Below are positions 8,628 to 16,638 of a stretch of DNA of 64,000 bases, piece by piece. The translations under genes were made by a program, and so were the position numbers. How positions within the stretch are numbered: the first letter of the stretch is position 1; the number at the start of each line of letters is the position of its first letter. The notes beneath the pieces were generated by a model. That model was not told where the DNA came from. It saw only the letters and a list, made by a program, of their open reading frames with translations, and ran no database searches. Source of the stretch: MFD01213-c1 sp963704405 (GTDB lineage Bacteria > Planctomycetota > Phycisphaerae > Tepidisphaerales > Tepidisphaeraceae); contig OY969903.1 of assembly GCA_963704405.1 (NCBI GenBank), positions 3,596,001 to 3,660,000 of the forward strand, given 5' to 3'.

Positions 8628-9450
8628 TTACGACAACGCTCTCGGCAATGATTGCCGTCTCAGGCGTGGCCGTGCGAGCTTCTCGCGCTAATAAGTCCTC
8701 CCGCCCCAAAAGCTGGAGCATCTCCCCTACCAGGGCAGTCATATCCTCTGCCCCCTTGGAATGTGGCCGGTAGTGGAAGATCGATCCACCGTTTTCATCC
8801 ACTTGGGCAAGCCATCCACACGTCCGAATCTCCGTTTGAGCCTTCGGGACGCCATGCAGTTCCAACGTTTCAACGACTCGCCGGCGTAGGCCCGGCTGAC
8901 GCGACAAGTTCGACAGAACGTGCAACACCCGGTGGTTCTCGCCGGGTCGGATGCGAAGGAGCAGCTGATAGAAGTTGGCATAGCTCCGGACTGCCTTTGT
9001 GCTTTCAAATGGCACAATGAACGCATCTGATGGATAGATGCAGTTTTCCATAACGGGGCTGATCTGGTTCGGCGAGTCGATCACAACGAACTCAAACGAA
9101 CGGGTTAAGCAGGAAAGCAGACGAGTAAGAATCGTCTGATACCCCTCAACATCGGTGATCTGCCTGCCAAGATCCTCCAAGCCCTGGCTTGAAGCGACGA
9201 ATGACAAGTTCTCGAACTTCGTGGCCTGCACGATGGAATCGAGACTGGCCTTCCCCTCCATCGCTTCCACCAGCGTACCTGGTGACGACAATCCATCGCC
9301 TAATCCAAGCCATTGGGTCACCTGTGCCTGCGGGTCCATGTCGATGAGCAGTGTCGGAAATCCGCGAACAGCCAGACCCGATGCCAGACTCATGGCAATC
9401 GTGCTTTTCCCGCAGCCCCCTTTCGCATTGATTACGGTAATGATGTTCAT
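8587..9450 (-). CDS. parA: ParA-family partition ATPase
   Basis: The deviant Walker A motif NAKGGCGKST sits at residues 8-17 when ATG 9450 is used as the start, the normal place for ParA. Walker A' (LLIDMDPQAQ) and the VVIDSPN strand follow. The ATPase should form nucleoid-bound dimers that position plasmid copies with ParB. I prefer ATG 9450 over the in-frame ATG 9477 because ParA proteins begin directly with the first beta strand, and because it clears the rep stop codon. The gene follows rep by 5 bp and overlaps parB, so rep-parA-parB is probably one transcript. The C-terminus has a 30-residue acidic tail. Confidence 0.92.
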   Translation of the reverse strand: MNIITVINAKGGCGKSTIAMSLASGLAVRGFPTLLIDMDPQAQVTQWLGLGDGLSSPGTLVEAMEGKASLDSIVQATKFENLSFVASSQGLEDLGRQITDVEGYQTILTRLLSCLTRSFEFVVIDSPNQISPVMENCIYPSDAFIVPFESTKAVRSYANFYQLLLRIRPGENHRVLHVLSNLSRQPGLRRRVVETLELHGVPKAQTEIRTCGWLAQVDENGGSIFHYRPHSKGAEDMTALVGEMLQLLGREDLLAREARTATPETAIIAESVVVSEPESIQQHDQAA

Positions 9451-9455
9451 GATGG

Positions 9456-10691
9456 TTAATGTGATGACTGATCCCAAAAACGACTCTTCACGTTGGCGAG
9501 GGCGCCCTCGAAGCTATTGCCACGACTGCTCGATCGGTCAAAGTTGGGTTGACCCAACTTTTCCGATGCTCCTGCCGGCGCCTGCCAATCCTGCTCAATC
9601 GCTTTTCGGAGCATTCCGAGTCGGTTGCTCCTGAACTTCCTTCCTGCCATCAAAATGATTTGCCGTTCGATCTGATCGAATGAAAAACGGTTGGCAATCG
9701 CCTTGGCGGCAATGTCGTCGAATCCGGCGTTTTTTAACTTTTCAAAGGAAGCAGCAGATTCCGGGTCGGACTGTTGTTTAAAAGTTTTATTTAATTGTTT
9801 TATTTCAATATCGGTCTGGTTTTCTAACCGATCCTCCGGTCTGGTTTTCTTACCGATGCCGGTCTGGTTTTCTAACCGAAAAAGTTGATCGGTCATTCCC
9901 GGTCTGGTTTTCTTACCGATCGATTCATCGCTGGCTTTACTGAGCCACCGCACGGCATACACGGCTGCTCTGGAATGTTTCCCGGCCGCCGTGTCGAAGT
10001 ACCCCTCCTCTACCCGCTCGATGTAGTTCGATTTCATGGCATGCTGAATCGCACGACTGAGTGTCGTGCGGTCGCTAATGCGCGAATAGTTCCTGATGTG
10101 CTGATAACTGAGGCTGACGTTTTGGCGGCGATGACCCCATTTATTCTGGTATCCGATGGAGAAGCGGATAACCGACCCTACGACTTTTGTTACCCCAAGG
10201 GACTCGTGGATCACAACGTGGTCAAAGAACTGATTGGGAATGTACGTTCGGTTTCCTTCACCGGCGAAGAAACCTCGGAATTTCTCCGGGTCTTTGATGT
10301 AGTCGGGACGTTCGTCCCACTTGAGCTCATAGAGCCCGCTTTCGGCCGCTTGACCGATCGATTTCCCTTTAGGGGATCGAAGGCAGCGGATAAAGTGCCC
10401 CTCGATAGCTTCCTTGAGGGCGGCTCGGATCATTGGTCGGCTGATGCCGGCCTGCTCGAAATCGGAGTACGACACGAGGTGCAATTCAGTTTGCGGGTTA
10501 CCATCAACATCGCACCAGCCGAGCGTTTTACGGATCAAAAATGCCACGAGACGCACGCATCCCCGCGAATGATGGGGAAGACACACGTCGAAGAATTGGT
10601 TTGGCGTATACGTCGTATTACTCGTCGGCAAGGCGAATCCTTTGAAGGATCGAGCATTTGATTCCGGAGCAATGAACGAAGTCTTTGACAT
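9456..10691 (-). CDS. replication initiator protein with duplicated winged-helix domain
   Basis: The 411-residue protein contains two related blocks: TPNQFFDVCLPH with LVAFLIRKTLGW, and IPNQFFDHVVIHESLG with VVGSVIRFSIGYQ. Each resembles the winged-helix DNA-binding part of phage/plasmid initiators of the lambda O type. A hydrophilic linker with repeated GKKTRP and LENQTG units (residues about 257-290) follows, encoded by four 21-bp DNA repeats that look like iterons. The C-terminal part (FEKLKNAGFDDIAAKAIANR) may contact the helicase loader. It stands first in a rep-parA-parB operon. The class is inferred from motif pattern and context; no helicase or relaxase motif is present. Confidence 0.75.
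   Translation of the reverse strand: MSKTSFIAPESNARSFKGFALPTSNTTYTPNQFFDVCLPHHSRGCVRLVAFLIRKTLGWCDVDGNPQTELHLVSYSDFEQAGISRPMIRAALKEAIEGHFIRCLRSPKGKSIGQAAESGLYELKWDERPDYIKDPEKFRGFFAGEGNRTYIPNQFFDHVVIHESLGVTKVVGSVIRFSIGYQNKWGHRRQNVSLSYQHIRNYSRISDRTTLSRAIQHAMKSNYIERVEEGYFDTAAGKHSRAAVYAVRWLSKASDESIGKKTRPGMTDQLFRLENQTGIGKKTRPEDRLENQTDIEIKQLNKTFKQQSDPESAASFEKLKNAGFDDIAAKAIANRFSFDQIERQIILMAGRKFRSNRLGMLRKAIEQDWQAPAGASEKLGQPNFDRSSSRGNSFEGALANVKSRFWDQSSH
9541..9560. repeat. 20-bp palindrome copy 2 (candidate parS)
   Basis: Read on the minus strand this is AAGTTGGGTCAACCCAACTT, identical to copy 1 at 8049-8068. It lies within the 3' part of the rep coding sequence. Confidence 0.6.
9773..9920. other. 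candidate origin: AT-rich tract plus four 21-bp iterons inside the rep gene
   Basis: Four direct repeats with consensus CGGTCTGGTTTTCTNACCGA occur at 9812-9832, 9837-9857, 9860-9880 and 9900-9920. The first three are spaced 25 and 23 bp apart, about two helical turns. Immediately beside them, 9773-9811 is almost entirely A/T. Iterons next to an AT-rich unwinding element within the initiator gene is the arrangement of lambdoid O-type origins. The repeats are in frame in the protein (alternating GKKTRP and LENQT units). Confidence 0.62.
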
Positions 10692-10708
10692 TTGGAATGG
10701 GTCGATGG

Positions 10709-10906
10709 CTAACGTCGGATTACCGCCTCTCTCGATTGCAGGGGATTAAGGTTCTTCTTCTCCACCAGCTTCGCATACTCGTAGACGATGGTGTTGAGTA
10801 CCCAGCTGCGGTTCATTCCCATTCGGAGCGACAGGTCATTGAGATATTCTAAAACGGATGGTTCGAGGCTGACCCCGGTATAAAAACGATTGCTTTTTGC
10901 AGACAT
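10709..10906 (-). CDS. ribbon-helix-helix DNA-binding protein
   Basis: The 65-residue product begins with a basic stretch and a beta strand (RFYTGVSLEPSVLEYL) followed by two helices (NDLSLRMGMNRSWVLNTIV), the pattern of CopG/Arc-type regulators. The stop lies 17 bp upstream of the rep start on the same strand. A copy-number or antisense-type control of rep is therefore the likely job, by analogy with plasmid CopG. The upstream region to 11056 contains the divergent promoter for the small gene at 11057. Confidence 0.7.
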   Translation of the reverse strand: MSAKSNRFYTGVSLEPSVLEYLNDLSLRMGMNRSWVLNTIVYEYAKLVEKKNLNPLQSREAVIRR

Positions 10907-11015
10907 CTTGAGAAGTGCTGCGAGCCATTAGCGGCGTCGCTGCGACCATTCTAACACGCGGTGACATAGCCGGTGAAAGGTGGCACCTGTGGATAACTCA
11001 GTTGAACATCCGTGT

Positions 11016-11021
11016 TATAAT
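11016..11021 (+). promoter_or_regulatory. possible -10 element
   Basis: TATAAT lies 36 bp before the ATG at 11057 in an AT-rich stretch. No convincing -35 is placed 17 bp upstream, so the call is weak. It would drive the small cysteine protein gene and perhaps the recombinase. Confidence 0.3.
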
Positions 11022-11056
11022 CTGTTAGTTGTTAATAATATAAATACAATCGAATT

Positions 11057-11266
11057 ATGAACACGATAGAACACATCACGCATGAGCCAGGAAATGAAGA
11101 CGCCTGGGTGTGCCTCTGCGGGAATCAACCTGACGGCGACGGCTTCTACCCTTGCGATGCGAATGGAAAAGAAATGGAACCCGTAAGCGAATGGCCGGGG
11201 CTTTACGTGTGTGGTAGCTGCCGACGAATCGTCGATCAATCCACTCTGGAAGTCGTTCGTAAGTGA
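11057..11266 (+). CDS. small cysteine-rich (zinc-ribbon-like) protein
   Basis: The 69-residue protein has two CxC/CxxC knuckles (WVCLCGN and YVCGSCRR) with an additional YPCDA cysteine between them. It may bind zinc. The family is unknown to me. It lies divergent to the ribbon-helix-helix gene and 180 bp before the recombinase gene, in the core of the element, so it is probably an element-encoded accessory factor. No clear ribosome-binding site is seen. Confidence 0.55.
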   Translation: MNTIEHITHEPGNEDAWVCLCGNQPDGDGFYPCDANGKEMEPVSEWPGLYVCGSCRRIVDQSTLEVVRK

Positions 11267-11447
11267 ATCTCACGACCCTCTCCCACCGACGCTGGAACCC
11301 CACAGAAAAATATGTTTCGCATGTTTCGAGCCTTATGGCATAAGGGCGCTGATGTTTCGATGTAACCAAAATGCGGTGGTCATCGCCAAAAAGTAACCAT
11401 GTAGTTGCTTGTGCTATAAACGCACTCCATGTATCATAAAGGACGTT

Positions 11448-12461
11448 ATGAGTCATGAACGGGGGGAGGAAAACGAACAAGAAAGCCACAATTCCCTTTC
11501 GGTGAACGGGGGAATTTTCACGGTTGGGTCAACCCAACTTCCAAACCTTATCCTTCGTGCCGGCGATGACGCTGCTCGCCGATTTGTTGAGTTCTTCGCC
11601 GCGACAATCCGGAACCGCAACACGCGACAAGCATACGCTCAAGCCGTCGGGCAATTCTGCCGCTGGTGCGAGGGGAGGCGACTGGAATTGAACACGATCA
11701 GCCCCATCTCCGTCGCTGCGTATATCGAGCAATTGTCGGCCAAACGCTCGGCACCCACGGTCAAGCAACATTTGGCTGCTATCCGTATGCTTTTCGATTG
11801 GCTCGTTACCGGACATATCGTTTCGATTAACCCTGCCTGGTCTGTTCGCGGTCCCCGCCATGTCGTCAAGAAAGGGAAGACCCCCGTCCTTACTGCTGGT
11901 GAGGCACGTCAACTTCTAGACAGCATCGACATTTCCACACCGATTGGCCTCCGGGATCGGGCTTTGATTGCGCTCATGTGCTACAGCTTCGCCCGCGTCT
12001 CAGCGGTCGTAAATATGAATGTTGAGGATTACTATCAACAGGGAAAGCGTTCCTGGATTCGGCTGCACGAAAAGGGAGGCAAATTTCACGAAGTTCCTGC
12101 TCATCACAACGCCATGGAATACCTCGATGGGTATCTCGCGACGGCCGCTGGTGAAGCCAGCAACAAAGGCCCATTGTTTCGATCTGCTTCCGATAAGTCC
12201 GGCGCGCTTTCCGGAGAGCGAATGAGTAGGACGGACGTATTTCGAATGGTAAAACGTCGTGCCGCCGCTTGCGGGATTGGCATCGAACGCGTTTGCTGTC
12301 ACACCTTCCGTGCCACTGGGATTACGGCCTACCTCGAAAACGGCGGCACGATCGAGAACGCCCAAGCGATCGCCGCCCATGAATCCCCAAGGACAACCAA
12401 GTTGTATGATCGAACGAGTGACACGCTGACGCTCGACGAAATCGAGCGGATCGCGATTTGA
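11448..12461 (+). CDS. tyrosine recombinase (XerC/D-like)
   Basis: The 337-residue protein has an N-terminal SAM-like core-binding domain (NRNTRQAYAQAVGQFCRWCE, AAIRMLFDWLV) and the full catalytic set. First Arg is in SFARVSAVV, Lys in LHEKGGKFHEVP, His-x-x-Arg in CHTFRATGI, a second His in AAHESPRTT, and the nucleophile Tyr in KLYDRT. ATG 11448 is preferred over 11409 because AAAGGA lies 5-10 bases upstream. It should integrate or resolve the element. A palindrome matching the candidate parS overlaps codons 25-31. It is intact, unlike the integrase remnant at 1208, and is not obviously the same subfamily. Confidence 0.9.
   Translation: MSHERGEENEQESHNSLSVNGGIFTVGSTQLPNLILRAGDDAARRFVEFFAATIRNRNTRQAYAQAVGQFCRWCEGRRLELNTISPISVAAYIEQLSAKRSAPTVKQHLAAIRMLFDWLVTGHIVSINPAWSVRGPRHVVKKGKTPVLTAGEARQLLDSIDISTPIGLRDRALIALMCYSFARVSAVVNMNVEDYYQQGKRSWIRLHEKGGKFHEVPAHHNAMEYLDGYLATAAGEASNKGPLFRSASDKSGALSGERMSRTDVFRMVKRRAAACGIGIERVCCHTFRATGITAYLENGGTIENAQAIAAHESPRTTKLYDRTSDTLTLDEIERIAI
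11521..11540. repeat. 20-bp palindrome copy 3 (candidate parS)
   Basis: The 18 bp GTTGGGTCAACCCAACTT at 11523-11540 are identical to copies 1 and 2; the first two bases differ (CG instead of AA). It lies near the 5' end of the recombinase coding sequence. Confidence 0.55.
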
Positions 12462-12570
12462 TTTCAGCACGAAGATTCACTGAGTTCACAGCCTCCAGCC
12501 CTAGTGGCATGCCTCGCCAAAGACAGTCTGGATAAGTTCGGGGAAATCTTGTCCCCAAAACCGCTTACTC

Positions 12571-12598
12571 TTGACGATAACGTGAGTTAGGGTACTGT
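12571..12598 (+). promoter_or_regulatory. possible sigma-70-type promoter for the restriction-modification operon
   Basis: TTGACG (12571-12576) and TACTGT (12593-12598) are separated by 16 bp, 94 bp before the methyltransferase ATG. The rest of the 12462-12691 spacer has no gene. Confidence 0.35.
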
Positions 12599-12691
12599 AT
12601 GCGTCCGGTGTCGTTTGTTTGGGCGCTGATGCGCTACCACAACCCGTTGTATATCATCGAGTGACCGGCTACTGTTAATGGTGGAGCGACG

Positions 12692-13786
12692 ATGCCAAAG
12701 CCGTATAAGTTGGTTGATCTCTTCTGCGGAGCGGGCGGGCTCTCGTTCGGGTTCCGTAAGGCAGGGTTCCTTCCAATACTCGCTGTGGAAAAAGAGTTGG
12801 ACTTCGCAGCTACGTACGCTGCCAATTTCGGTTCCCACGTGGTCGCGAAAGACATAGCCGAGATCGTGGATGAGGGTGGCATCAATGTCAAAACCGATGT
12901 CGTAATCGGTGGTCCCCCGTGTCAGGGCTTTTCTAATCTCACCGGCAATCGCGCAAATGATCCTCGGCGGGCGATGTGGCGATTCTTCATGGAAGTGGTG
13001 GAATCCACCGACTGCAAAGTATTTGTCTGTGAGAATGTGCCCAACTTGCTCTCATCTCCGGAAGGTCACGCGATCATAAATCGCGCCCGGCAGCTCGGAT
13101 TTCATGTCGGCGATGATAGTTTTGGTATTTTAAAGGCGAGTGACTTTGGCGTTCCCCAAAACCGTCGCCGTGCAATTATCATCGGCTCGAAGCTGGGCCC
13201 AATCGCTCTTCCCGCCAAGACTGGTAAACGCATGACGGTACGGGAAGCATTTGCCGGCATTCCGCTCAAACCGACGCACGCTTGTTTGGAGAAGAGCCCG
13301 GCGACAGGTCCTGATTTACATATCGCGCGCAATCCCACGCCGAAGTCTTTGAAGCGGTATGCGATCATACCGCCTGGGGGAAATCGGTTTGATTTGCAGC
13401 GGCTAGCACCTCATCTCACCCCAGATTGCTGGATTCGGAAGACGAAGGGTGGCACAGATTTATTCGGCCGACTTGAGTGGGATATCCCGGCTCGCTGTAC
13501 CGTTCGTTGCGAATTTTACAAACCTGAAAAGGGACGCTATCTCCACCCGTCGGAAGACCGACCAATTACCCATTGGGAAGCGGCGCGGTTGCAGACATTC
13601 CCCGACACATTCAAATGGTGTGGCAATAAGATCCGAATCGCAATCCAAATCGGGAATGCCGTACCGTGCCTCTTCGCGGCTGCGGTCGGACGGCACATCA
13701 TGCAACATCTGGAGGAACACAAAGTGCGGCCAGCACGGAAACCTACGCTAAGCGAGCTAAATCAGTTCGAAATTGCATGGACGTGA
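12692..13786 (+). CDS. DNA (cytosine-5)-methyltransferase
   Basis: The 364-residue protein has the classic C5-methyltransferase motifs. Motif I is LVDLFCGAGGLSFGF, the catalytic motif IV is GGPPCQGFSN, motif VI is VCENVPN, motif VIII is PQNRRRAII, and motifs IX/X are RLQTFPD and QIGNAVP. It modifies the recognition site of the cognate restriction enzyme encoded two genes downstream, expected by homology to be GCCGGC. The gene heads a tight operon (methyltransferase, HNH protein, endonuclease, Vsr) with overlaps of 10, none and 1 bp. It directly follows the recombinase and is a typical horizontally acquired cargo. Confidence 0.95.
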   Translation: MPKPYKLVDLFCGAGGLSFGFRKAGFLPILAVEKELDFAATYAANFGSHVVAKDIAEIVDEGGINVKTDVVIGGPPCQGFSNLTGNRANDPRRAMWRFFMEVVESTDCKVFVCENVPNLLSSPEGHAIINRARQLGFHVGDDSFGILKASDFGVPQNRRRAIIIGSKLGPIALPAKTGKRMTVREAFAGIPLKPTHACLEKSPATGPDLHIARNPTPKSLKRYAIIPPGGNRFDLQRLAPHLTPDCWIRKTKGGTDLFGRLEWDIPARCTVRCEFYKPEKGRYLHPSEDRPITHWEAARLQTFPDTFKWCGNKIRIAIQIGNAVPCLFAAAVGRHIMQHLEEHKVRPARKPTLSELNQFEIAWT

Positions 13787-14742
13787 CTGTTTCAGTGATG
13801 TTTATGCCGAGGAGAACCAAAGCAAACTTCACAGTTGAACAGCTTGCCAGCGAAATCGATGGGAAGCTGAAGAAGTTTCAGGGCGACATTTCCGGTCTTT
13901 CCCTTCGGGAAAAAGTGCTTCGACTGGTAGACATTCAATACGACTTTCGATGCTTGAATGTCACAGTCGCGGCGGATGAGGGATTAAGCCGTACGGCGGC
14001 GATCGAACGTTTAAAGGTTTATCTTGAACGTCACGTTGGACTCATCATTGATGGTGCCGAACTCGATGTGGTATCGGGAATTTCAGAATATGCTCGGCGT
14101 ATTCGGCAGTTGCGGGTTGAAGACGGGTTCAGAATTGCCACCGGAGCGTCACCCGATCCATTCAGCGGCATCGATCTCAAACCCGACCAATATCTTTTAA
14201 CTACCGCGACTCCAGACACCGATGCGGCGCGACGTTGGCATGCAGCCAATCGAATTCGAAAACTGACCGTGTCTGTACAAGATCGCATCCTCACGTTTTT
14301 AAAAGAGAATGTGAACAAGGTCGTGACCACAGAGGAATTAGCCTACGTTGCGAAAGACAAACGCGACTTCGGGCGGAGGACGCGTGAGCTTCGTACCGAG
14401 CAAGGCTACGCCATCGCCACCCGATTCAGCGGCAGAACCGATCTTGCGATGGGGGAGTACATCCTTCTCTCGATCAATAGAATTGCCGAGCCACATGATC
14501 GCCACATCGCCGATGCGATACAGAAAGAAGTGTATGCGAGGGACAATAACACTTGTCGCAATCCCGATTGCAAATACCAGTACACGCCGCTCGATCCCCG
14601 CATACTTGAGCTACATCATATAATCGCCCATGCTCGTCGTGGCTCAAACGCGGCCGACAATTTGATCGTGTTGTGCAGCGTATGCCACGATGATGTCCAC
14701 GCAGGGCGGCTTGACGCGCTCAAGTGTTTGTTTACAGAGTAG
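13777..14742 (+). CDS. HNH endonuclease with duplicated N-terminal winged-helix-like units
   Basis: The C-terminus contains an HNH/His-Me finger nuclease (LELHHIIAHARRGSNAADN, with CxxxxC in TCRNPDC and CSVCH zinc pairs). The N-terminal 200 residues contain two similar units ending RRIRQLRVEDGFRIATG and RRTRELRTEQGYAIAT, which look like DNA-binding winged helices. I take ATG 13777, overlapping the methyltransferase end by 10 bp; 13798 and 13804 are alternatives. It may be a second nuclease of the R-M locus, perhaps for modified DNA, since the main endonuclease is encoded next. Confidence 0.75.
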   Translation: MDVTVSVMFMPRRTKANFTVEQLASEIDGKLKKFQGDISGLSLREKVLRLVDIQYDFRCLNVTVAADEGLSRTAAIERLKVYLERHVGLIIDGAELDVVSGISEYARRIRQLRVEDGFRIATGASPDPFSGIDLKPDQYLLTTATPDTDAARRWHAANRIRKLTVSVQDRILTFLKENVNKVVTTEELAYVAKDKRDFGRRTRELRTEQGYAIATRFSGRTDLAMGEYILLSINRIAEPHDRHIADAIQKEVYARDNNTCRNPDCKYQYTPLDPRILELHHIIAHARRGSNAADNLIVLCSVCHDDVHAGRLDALKCLFTE

Positions 14743-14744
14743 GT

Positions 14745-15602
14745 ATGTCCGTACTTAAACAGCTACGCGGTGACTTCCACAGAAACCTGGCGACATACGT
14801 AATCTCGCTCCGTGAAGGTGACGTGCTGAACATGGCTGACACAGGGAGCAAGGCAAGCAAGGAACTGGCTCGCCTGATGGTGGAAAATATTGGGCTACCA
14901 CTTTGCTCAGTATCACCGTCGAGCCAAGCACTGGGTTCGACGTTCGCGACATACATAAAAAATTTCCTCGATATTTCCTTTGCTCAACAACTTGCCCATG
15001 CCCGCTCCGGCCCCTGGGTTCTATCGACGGCTCAACAAGGAATCGGCCACTTCGAACAATATCGCCATCTCAATGAGCTTGCACTTTTGATAGAGGGACG
15101 CCCCGAAATGAAGGCCGCATTGGGCGGGAATTACCTCATTACGCCTGACATCACGATCACGCGAACTCCGCTGACTGACATCGAAATTAATGAAGCGGCT
15201 GCATATGTTGATTCTCAGGAGGATATCGCGAGGCTCAGTCCTCTCCGCCAAGGCAATGTGTCAGGCTCTCCACCGATTCTGCACGCGAGTATCTCCTGTA
15301 AATGGAGCATGCGAAGCGATCGATCACAGAACACGCGAACGGAAGCACTAAATTTGATACGCAATCGAAAAGGTAATACTCCCAAAATCGTAGTCGTTAC
15401 GATGGAGCCGCTACCGAGCAGACTTAACTCCATCGCGTTGGGAACGGGAGATGTCGATTGCACCTATCACGCCGCACTTTATGAATTGATCGCCGCGGCG
15501 AAAACCAGCGGCCGCGATGATCAAGAGGAAATACTTAACGATCTTGTCGCCGGTCGGCGCCTGCGGGATATCAGTGATTTGCCTCTGGACCTCGCCATCT
15601 GA
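14745..15602 (+). CDS. type II restriction endonuclease, NgoMIV family
   Basis: The 285-residue protein matches the NgoMIV family. The active-site region reads LHASISCKWSMRSDR with the Ser-x-Lys catalytic pair, followed by TRTEALNLIRNRKG, the strand VVVTMEPLPSRLNSIALGTG and DVDCTYHAALYEL near the end. NgoMIV cuts G^CCGGC as a tetramer; the same recognition is predicted but not proven here. It starts 3 bp after the HNH gene and overlaps the vsr start by one base. A C5-methyltransferase partner and a Vsr repair enzyme are the expected companions. Confidence 0.85.
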   Translation: MSVLKQLRGDFHRNLATYVISLREGDVLNMADTGSKASKELARLMVENIGLPLCSVSPSSQALGSTFATYIKNFLDISFAQQLAHARSGPWVLSTAQQGIGHFEQYRHLNELALLIEGRPEMKAALGGNYLITPDITITRTPLTDIEINEAAAYVDSQEDIARLSPLRQGNVSGSPPILHASISCKWSMRSDRSQNTRTEALNLIRNRKGNTPKIVVVTMEPLPSRLNSIALGTGDVDCTYHAALYELIAAAKTSGRDDQEEILNDLVAGRRLRDISDLPLDLAI

Positions 15603-16009
15603 TGGAACGGTTTACCGCCCAACAGCGAAGTAAGCTGATGTCCCGTGTTCGGGGCAAAAACACCAAGCCGGAGCTGATCGTTAGGGGCATTGCTCACCAG
15701 CTGGGCTACCGCTTCCGCCTGCACCGTCGCGATTTGCCCGGCACACCGGATCTTGTATTTCCACGACATAAAAAGGTAATTCTGGTGCATGGTTGCTTTT
15801 GGCACATGCATACATGCCGCAAAGGGAAGATCGCACCTATAACCAATGCAGATTTTTGGCGGGCAAAAAGACAAGGTAACGCGAAGTGCGATCGCCGCGA
15901 TCTCAAGTCCCTGCAGAAGCTCGGATGGTCGGTTTTTACGGTGTGGGAATGCGAGACCAGAAACGTTGAAAAACTTGTCAAATACGTCGAACATTTTTTG
16001 TCCGCTTAA
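15602..16009 (+). CDS. vsr: very-short-patch mismatch repair endonuclease
   Basis: At 135 residues the length is typical. The zinc-binding/catalytic centre reads VILVHGCFWHMHTC and the N-terminus MSRVRGKNTKPE carries the conserved helix. The active-site region GTPDLVF holds the catalytic aspartate. It nicks 5' of the T in T:G mismatches produced by deamination of 5-methylcytosine at the methyltransferase site. It is the last gene of the operon and its ATG overlaps the preceding stop (TGATG). Confidence 0.93.
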   Translation: MERFTAQQRSKLMSRVRGKNTKPELIVRGIAHQLGYRFRLHRRDLPGTPDLVFPRHKKVILVHGCFWHMHTCRKGKIAPITNADFWRAKRQGNAKCDRRDLKSLQKLGWSVFTVWECETRNVEKLVKYVEHFLSA

Positions 16010-16120
16010 TTCGAGGGGGCTTGGATTTTGACTATTCGGCGCCATGCCTTCCGAGCCAGAATTGCGCAAATCTTGCCAGCGGTTTAGAATTGACAAAGAT
16101 TCCAACAGAAAGGTGGTCTA

Positions 16121-16360
16121 ATGCCCAAAGAATTGCGTGTTGTCGGTGCCAGGGATGGATCGATGGTTGAATTGCCGACTGGCCTAGATTCCATCGACAT
16201 CATGACGGAAATCGGGGTCATCCACATCGACCTGGGACACCAGGTCCCAAACATGGTGCTCATCCGTTCGTCAGAACATACCGGCGGGCAGGGGAACAGT
16301 CGATTGATTCTATCGCCGATGGGGTCAGGCAGAATTGCTGTCGGCGTGATCAAGTCGTGA
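16121..16360 (+). CDS. small hypothetical protein
   Basis: A 79-codon frame starts at ATG 16121, with AAGGTGG 5-11 bases upstream as a good ribosome-binding site. A clear terminator follows, so it is probably real. The product is rich in beta-type residues and Gly, with no cysteine and no signal peptide. I do not recognise it. It lies 111 bp after vsr and is the last gene of the accessory block. Confidence 0.55.
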   Translation: MPKELRVVGARDGSMVELPTGLDSIDIMTEIGVIHIDLGHQVPNMVLIRSSEHTGGQGNSRLILSPMGSGRIAVGVIKS

Positions 16361-16372
16361 TTCGTTTTACAA

Positions 16373-16395
16373 AGCCCGCTTCTCGCGGGCTTTTC
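16373..16395 (+). terminator. rho-independent terminator
   Basis: The 7-bp stem AGCCCGC/GCGGGCT with a 5-nt loop is followed by TTTTC. It closes the small gene at 16121-16360. Confidence 0.75.
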
Positions 16396-16409
16396 TCGTG
16401 TTGTGAATT

Positions 16410-16429
16410 TTGGGGACAAATTGGGGACA
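16410..16429. repeat. TTGGGGACA direct repeat pair
   Basis: TTGGGGACA occurs at 16410-16418 and 16421-16429, offset by 11 bp (one helical turn). Such pairs often lie at element ends as recombinase arm sites. It is 115 bp before the tRNA 3' fragment. Confidence 0.4.
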
Positions 16430-16544
16430 GCATTGCCTATGTAAGCCCAATACTTGTCTATCTCAAGGCCAATAGTAAATGCCGATAACTCGTTGCGGCG
16501 TTGTGAATTCGATACAAAAGCAACGCAAATGCCGTGAGGAAAGG

Positions 16545-16568
16545 CTAGGTTCGAATCCTAGTTCCCCA
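16545..16568 (+). tRNA. tRNA 3' end fragment (T-arm and acceptor strand only)
   Basis: CTAGG-TTCGAAT-CCTAG forms a perfect T-arm with the canonical TTCGAAT loop and is followed by TTCCCCA, a 3' acceptor strand. Upstream sequence does not contain the matching 5' acceptor TGGGGAA or an anticodon arm. It is therefore a displaced tRNA 3' end, as left at attachment sites by tRNA-targeting integrases. The parent tRNA is not in this window. Confidence 0.65.
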
Positions 16569-16638
16569 GTTTCCTTGGCATGTCTTTCTTGCTGGAATTC
16601 CCCAAAAAATGCACATTTTTTTGAGCTTTGCTCCCATA

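Noticed and set aside
9812..9920. CRISPR array
   Set aside because: The four repeats are spaced by only 2-20 bp and lie in a coding frame; there are no unique spacers of constant length and no cas genes.
9885..10661. 258-codon plus-strand ORF opposite rep
   Set aside because: It is the antisense of the rep gene, whose protein has recognisable repeated domains; the plus-strand translation has none.
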